Assembly (NCBI GenBank): GCA_009617715.1 | Contig: VTFK01000009.1 | Coordinates: forward strand, 1,612,001-1,676,000 | Direction: 5' to 3' | Source: Plectrocnemia conspersa | Lineage: Eukaryota; Arthropoda; Insecta; Trichoptera; Polycentropodidae | Length of the DNA: 64,000 nucleotides | The notes under the pieces: model-generated | What the model was told of the DNA's origin: nothing | Databases searched by the model: none | What the model saw: only the letters and a program-made list of their open reading frames with translations | Translations under genes and position numbers: made by a program | In this document: positions 60,105 to 64,000 of the stretch, in pieces | How the letters are laid out: every line of letters starts with the position of its first letter | How positions within the stretch are numbered: the stretch's first letter is position 1

Positions 60105-60330
60105 CCGAACCGTAAAACTGGCACACAATAGTTGTATCCCCGCGAGCGAAACGCGCATCTGCTCGTTCCAGAACAAGAGTTTTCACTTTTAGTACACGAA
60201 TCGACAATTAACAGTCACAAACATCACAAAGGATCTTATGTCTGTGACTCCGGATTGACAAATTGCCGGCGTCTATCAAAAGAAAGACACGCCACATTCC
60301 TATAAGGCGGCACGAAACATCACACACTTT
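60105..60330. other. Unique GC-richer island
   Basis: Mixed-composition unique sequence with words such as CGCGAGCGAAACGCGCAT near 60141. It could be a promoter or 5' leader for the minus-strand small ORF, or an independent regulatory island. Confidence 0.35.
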
Positions 60331-60824
60331 TGTGATTTAAAAAAACAAATACGCACTTGATTAATATATTAGTGACAGGTGTAAAAATATCGCATGTATG
60401 TAATAAAAAAAAGATTGGGGACCGCTGGGCGCATTGACGAGCGTGCGTGAATTCTTCATTCAGAAAAAAAACATTAGCATTCGAATGCTAGTTTGGCGGA
60501 GATAATAACTGTCAAACTGTGGGTTAGTAAATATTTAAAAATTGAAATTTACATAGAACATTTTATACGCTACATTTGTAATATATTAATTAAATTATGC
60601 AACCAAATTAACAGTTTGTGACAGTGGTTCTTGAAATTTTTGTTGTCACAACTCCTTTTGAAGAGTTTTTACGAACCATGCCTCTCATGATTTCGATTTT
60701 TTTTAGTCTCTGGATTAAATGAAATATGACTTCTTTTTATTATAATATTTAGAAGACTAGTATATGAAGTTAGCATCGCTAATTTCGGAGGAAATTTTGT
60801 TGATGGCTTTGTATATAAAGTAAT
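60331..60824. other. AT-rich DNA with a 16-bp palindrome
   Basis: A perfect palindrome, TAGCATTCGAATGCTA, lies at 60475-60490. The rest is AT-rich without supported features. Confidence 0.5.
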
Positions 60825-61241
60825 TCAATTTTTTTTTTCAATCAAGTCCATGATTTTAAAATCAGTAGCTTTTGTAGTAGTAAGTAGTGCTTGACAGAAA
60901 ATAAATTCTGCTTTAATGCACAACGAACAGTTGCATTTAGTTTCATCAGTACATCTAATTGAGTCACATTCTTGAGTTTCTTTTAAAACTTGTGGATCAA
61001 TTATTTTTGTGGAACATCTTCGACCATTTATTGTTTCGCTAATTATGTAAGGATTTTTTAGCTTTGGTATTACACACATATATGGCACTTTATTTAATAA
61101 CCTTAAAAAGTGAGTTTCATATAATTGCGAAACCCAGCATATGAGTGGAGTTGAGTTTTTCTGTACCAGCACCATAGACCGATGGTATAAGTCGGCGACT
61201 AATACCTGAAAGACACGGGTTTGATTCCCATATGAACTCAA
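60825..61241 (-). CDS. Unidentified 138-codon ORF, partly inside a SINE
   Basis: The first 25 or so residues come from SINE-like DNA (61168-61241), so the apparent start is not original. From about residue 45 the translation looks more protein-like: LLNKVPYMCVIPKLKNPYII, then NGRRCSTKIIDPQVLKET, then a cysteine-rich stretch with spacing C-x4-C-x5-C-x-C-x2-C-x7-C, ending in IMDLIEKKN. I do not recognise the family. It could be a last exon of an unknown gene, a mobile-element ORF fragment, or chance. The cysteine spacing is the best reason to look again. Confidence 0.25.
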   Translation of the reverse strand: MSSYGNQTRVFQVLVADLYHRSMVLVQKNSTPLICWVSQLYETHFLRLLNKVPYMCVIPKLKNPYIISETINGRRCSTKIIDPQVLKETQECDSIRCTDETKCNCSLCIKAEFIFCQALLTTTKATDFKIMDLIEKKN

Positions 61242-61248
61242 GTATTTT
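61168..61248 (+). mobile_element. tRNA-Ile(AAU)-type SINE head, copy 2
   Basis: An A-box-like TAGACCGATGG starts at 61175 and a B-box GGTTTGATTCC at 61218, 43 nt apart. AAT lies at the anticodon position (61201-61203) within CTAATAC. Downstream, CAAGTATTTTTGAGAT (from about 61239) would be SINE body. The stems are poorly paired, so it is not a working tRNA. Its head resembles the one at 19392-19464. Confidence 0.6.
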
Positions 61249-61739
61249 TGAGATAGGAATTAATGATTAATAAATAATTATAATCATCACAGATTATTTT
61301 TCCTAAATTTTTATAATCTAACTGATAAATATAGTGATGAATAATGAAAATAAAGAATTATATATTTTACATTTACATTTTATGTCAAAAAATTCTACAA
61401 TACTGAAAGAAATTTTACAATTCGTTTCGCAAAAATTGTCATTTAGACTCAAAATGTAAAATTTAAAAAACGTATAATACAAAAAAAAAATGGTTTAAAA
61501 ATCATTTGACCAAAGAAGTTATATATTCAATTTTTTAGATTAGTATAAAATGCTATACATACATTACACTATAAAAGATGTGATGTCTTAAATGAAAGTT
61601 TTTAAAAAAATGTATAATGGTTAATCTGTAATTTGTTTCGGTTTCTCAATTTTAAATATACATTAAAAGCTCAGTTAAAAATGTTACAAAGCCTTAAATC
61701 ACGATTAAATTTAATTATTTACAGACAGTAAAACTATAC
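61249..61739. other. AT-rich DNA, start may be SINE body
   Basis: AT-rich. The first 60-100 bp may belong to the SINE. Nothing else is seen. Confidence 0.45.
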
Positions 61740-62020
61740 CCTTCAATGTTTTGTATTGGTCATTTTCTCGCCGTCAAAGGTCTTTTCTTTTTCTTGCGTT
61801 TTTCGGTCTCGGAGGATTAAAAACCCATCAAAATTCCCATCGGCGGCTCCTCCTGATCCTCCCACCTGTCACACCTTATTCTCGTTCATTTCTCTGCATT
61901 GTCCCGATCAATGGACAGAGTCAAAGAAGCAACGTGATCTTGAACAAGAAACCGGCTTTTGTAAACCACCAGTTTGAGAAAAAGTCTAAAAGACGATCCA
62001 TTCATACCATAAAATAGTGT
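61740..62020. other. Unique GC-richer island
   Basis: A pyrimidine-rich start leads into a mixed-composition stretch, with two overlapping plus-strand ORFs in different frames (61751-62017 and 61756-61977). Neither shows a domain. It is a candidate regulatory island. Confidence 0.4.
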
Positions 62021-63077
62021 GAAGACGTGATGATTTTTTATGAAACTGAATTTACATTCTCACGTTCGCGTATATTTTATTCAGTTTTTTTAAAGTGAAG
62101 ATCTACTGCTCTTGAAGATCTCGATTATTTATTTTGTTATATATACATATACATATGTATGTTTATTTTACATCTTGAGACATGAGACACGACTATCTTA
62201 TGCTAATAATATCATAGTCGATTGTGTTTGTATATCTCGATTATCTTATAGATCTTGGATTTGATTATATTTCCTCACAGTATAGATAATCGTGAGCCTA
62301 TATGGACTGAGAAAGCTTTATAATGTATAGATTTTTTTGCTAGACAATTTATTGTGTCGTTTTTAAATGCTGCTGAATATTGCAAAAGCAAAATACTTAG
62401 AATTTATCACAGCGAATAAATTTTTCCAAAACAAACTTGTTATACGGAAATGTAACAAACTGTTAGTTGATAATGTTACTATAATGAAAATATAAAAATA
62501 TGTTCCTTCCTTTAAGTTCCTTCTTACAATTTCCATTATTCAACAGTTAGTGCTATGAATGGAATGAACAGTAAATCGTTAACGTAAATTTGAGTATGAA
62601 ATTTATAAAGCCTTTACAAATATTATTTAAACCTGAAGTGAAATTTAAATATCTGAGACTAATAAGCTTACTCTCCAAATCTGAGTAAATTATCTCACTA
62701 CTCAAAGGGTTAATGATAAATGTATTATAGTATGTACTAGAAATAGCAATACGCGGCTTAGGAAATATTGTATGAAGGTATGAATTTATATAATAATATT
62801 TCTATGATAATCCCATAAAATAAACATACAGCTATTTTCTTTAATGGGATAAAGATTTGCACAGATTTAATTATAATAGTATTAGCAGTACCATTAATTA
62901 ATGTCGTTTTTTTAACATACAGATTTTGAAATAAGGTATAACTTTGCTCTGTTGAGTAAACACGTATTTCCCAGTTTGTGTTTTGGCCTTTAAAAAAACC
63001 TTTTACCTAATCTGGCAATAATGGGTTAAATTTGGCTTTTAGAACCATATCTACAAAGCTGAATGTTGTATACATTT
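62021..63077. other. AT-rich DNA
   Basis: AT-rich. An imperfect hairpin involving CTCGATTATCTTATA lies at about 62236-62293. Nothing else is supported. Confidence 0.5.
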
Positions 63078-63129
63078 CATCTGAAAATAAATGCAACAAA
63101 AATATTTCTATTGCATTTATTTTCAGATG
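63078..63129. repeat. Perfect hairpin, 19-bp arms
   Basis: CATCTGAAAATAAATGCAA (63078-63096) and its exact inverse (63111-63129) flank a 14-base loop. The size would suit a small hairpin RNA or a tiny foldback element. It abuts the tandem array that starts at 63131. Confidence 0.9.
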
Positions 63130-63130
63130 A

Positions 63131-63720
63131 GAGGACACGATAATTGCCGTAATTTTAATAGTATCAACATGAAACGTGTTCTAAAAATAGATATGCTAAT
63201 TACCCCGGCTTAAAAAGTTCGTTTTGCAATATAATTAGCTATTTTGTTTCAATTTTTTTTGTTAAAATTTTTTTAAAAAAAGTTTTATAGAAAAAATACG
63301 TTTAAAAGAAAAAATTATTTTAAAATAAAAATTTAAAGAAATATAATTTTTTAAAATGCTATATAAAAAATTTAGGTACAGAATATTCATCTTAGAGAAA
63401 AAGAAATAAAGGTAAAAACGTTTAATATAAGAAAATAAAATTCAGGAAAAATAATTTTTCACATTTTTTGACTATTTAGGAGGGTTTTTGAGGACACGAT
63501 AACTGCCTTAGTTTTGATGATATCATCATGAACTAAGTTTAAGACTAAGTTTAAGACTATTCACAACATAAGAAAAAATAATAACGTCGATAAAAAAAAT
63601 AATGAAAAAACTAAATAAGTATTTTTTTAATTAGAGATAAAATTAACAAAAAAAAAGGACATAAGTTTTAATCATATAGATATGAAACTTGTTCAAATTT
63701 TTTTTTTATAAATATCCAGT
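63131..63720. repeat. Degenerate tandem array at right edge
   Basis: GAGGACACGATAATTGCC at 63131 recurs as GAGGACACGATAACTGCC at 63490 and as a decayed AAGGACATAAG at about 63655. Each is followed by a TTTTAAT..ATAT..ATGAAAC-type segment and then A/T-rich filler. Spacings of about 359 and 165 bp suggest a basic unit of about 165-180 bp with one unit too decayed to see. The array may continue past the window. Confidence 0.6.
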
Positions 63721-64000
63721 CTGATCAGCCATATTGTTTCTCAATGTTCGCTATTAAAAAAAAGGTATAAATTAGTAGAGATGAAAATTGTTAAAAATAA
63801 AAGTTTTTTAATAAAAATTAAAAAAATATATATTTCTTAAACAATGACATATAAAAAAAAATTTAAATAAATAATCATCGAGAAAAATGTAAAGAATACA
63901 AAAATGTTTTAGAATAGTTATTTAAACAAAAAAGTTTTATATAAGCAAATAATCATTAATAATTTTGACTATCACGAAAACTTCCAGATCTAATTAATCA
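63721..64000. other. AT-rich DNA to window end
   Basis: AT-rich, possibly further decayed array units. No distinct feature is seen. Confidence 0.5.

Overview
The window looks like a gene-poor, strongly AT-rich stretch of a eukaryotic nuclear genome, most probably an insect. This is an inference from composition and repeat content: decayed mariner and Tc1-like transposons, a hAT non-autonomous element with an 8-bp target duplication, a Penelope-like element remnant, a non-LTR reverse-transcriptase remnant, and two SINE-like copies with tRNA-Ile(AAU)-type heads. I found no intact multi-domain protein gene, rRNA, functional tRNA, CRISPR array or bacterial-style operon. The stretch is best read as intergenic DNA or the inside of a very long intron. 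Two junctions with the shape of recursive splice sites (about 16809 on + and about 38047 on -) are the only hints in favour of an intron.

Layout. 1-4300: AT-rich background with short GC-richer unique islands. 4.3-6 kb: a complete hAT MITE and the 3' part of a Tc1-like element. 8.5-16.1 kb: the most repeat-dense part, with an unidentified 500-600 bp family (REP-A), foldback elements (FB and family C), and a roughly 330-bp tandem array split by a REP-A insertion. 16.4-24 kb: islands, a nested inverted repeat, a SINE head, and a second full FB element abutting family C. 25.2-25.6 kb: Penelope remnant. 26-32 kb: islands and FB fragments. 33.4-36.5 kb: mariner remnant followed by an extremely AT-rich degenerate tandem array. 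39.4-40.7 kb: third REP-A copy and a LINE remnant. 41-47 kb: islands. 48.6-49.4 kb: an internally deleted Tc1-like element with both ends. 52.4-52.7 kb: a second MITE. 54-57.5 kb: perfect hairpins, family C, and islands with nuclear-receptor-like half-sites. 59-64 kb: a short coding-like repeat, a small hydrophobic ORF, an unidentified 138-codon ORF overlapping a SINE, and a tandem array at the right edge.

No set of genes works together here. The structure is nested transposon decay around unique, GC-richer islands that are candidate regulatory DNA. Every transposase or reverse-transcriptase reading seen is broken by stops, frameshifts or deletions. Boundaries of unidentified repeats were set by eye from matches between copies inside this window and are approximate.
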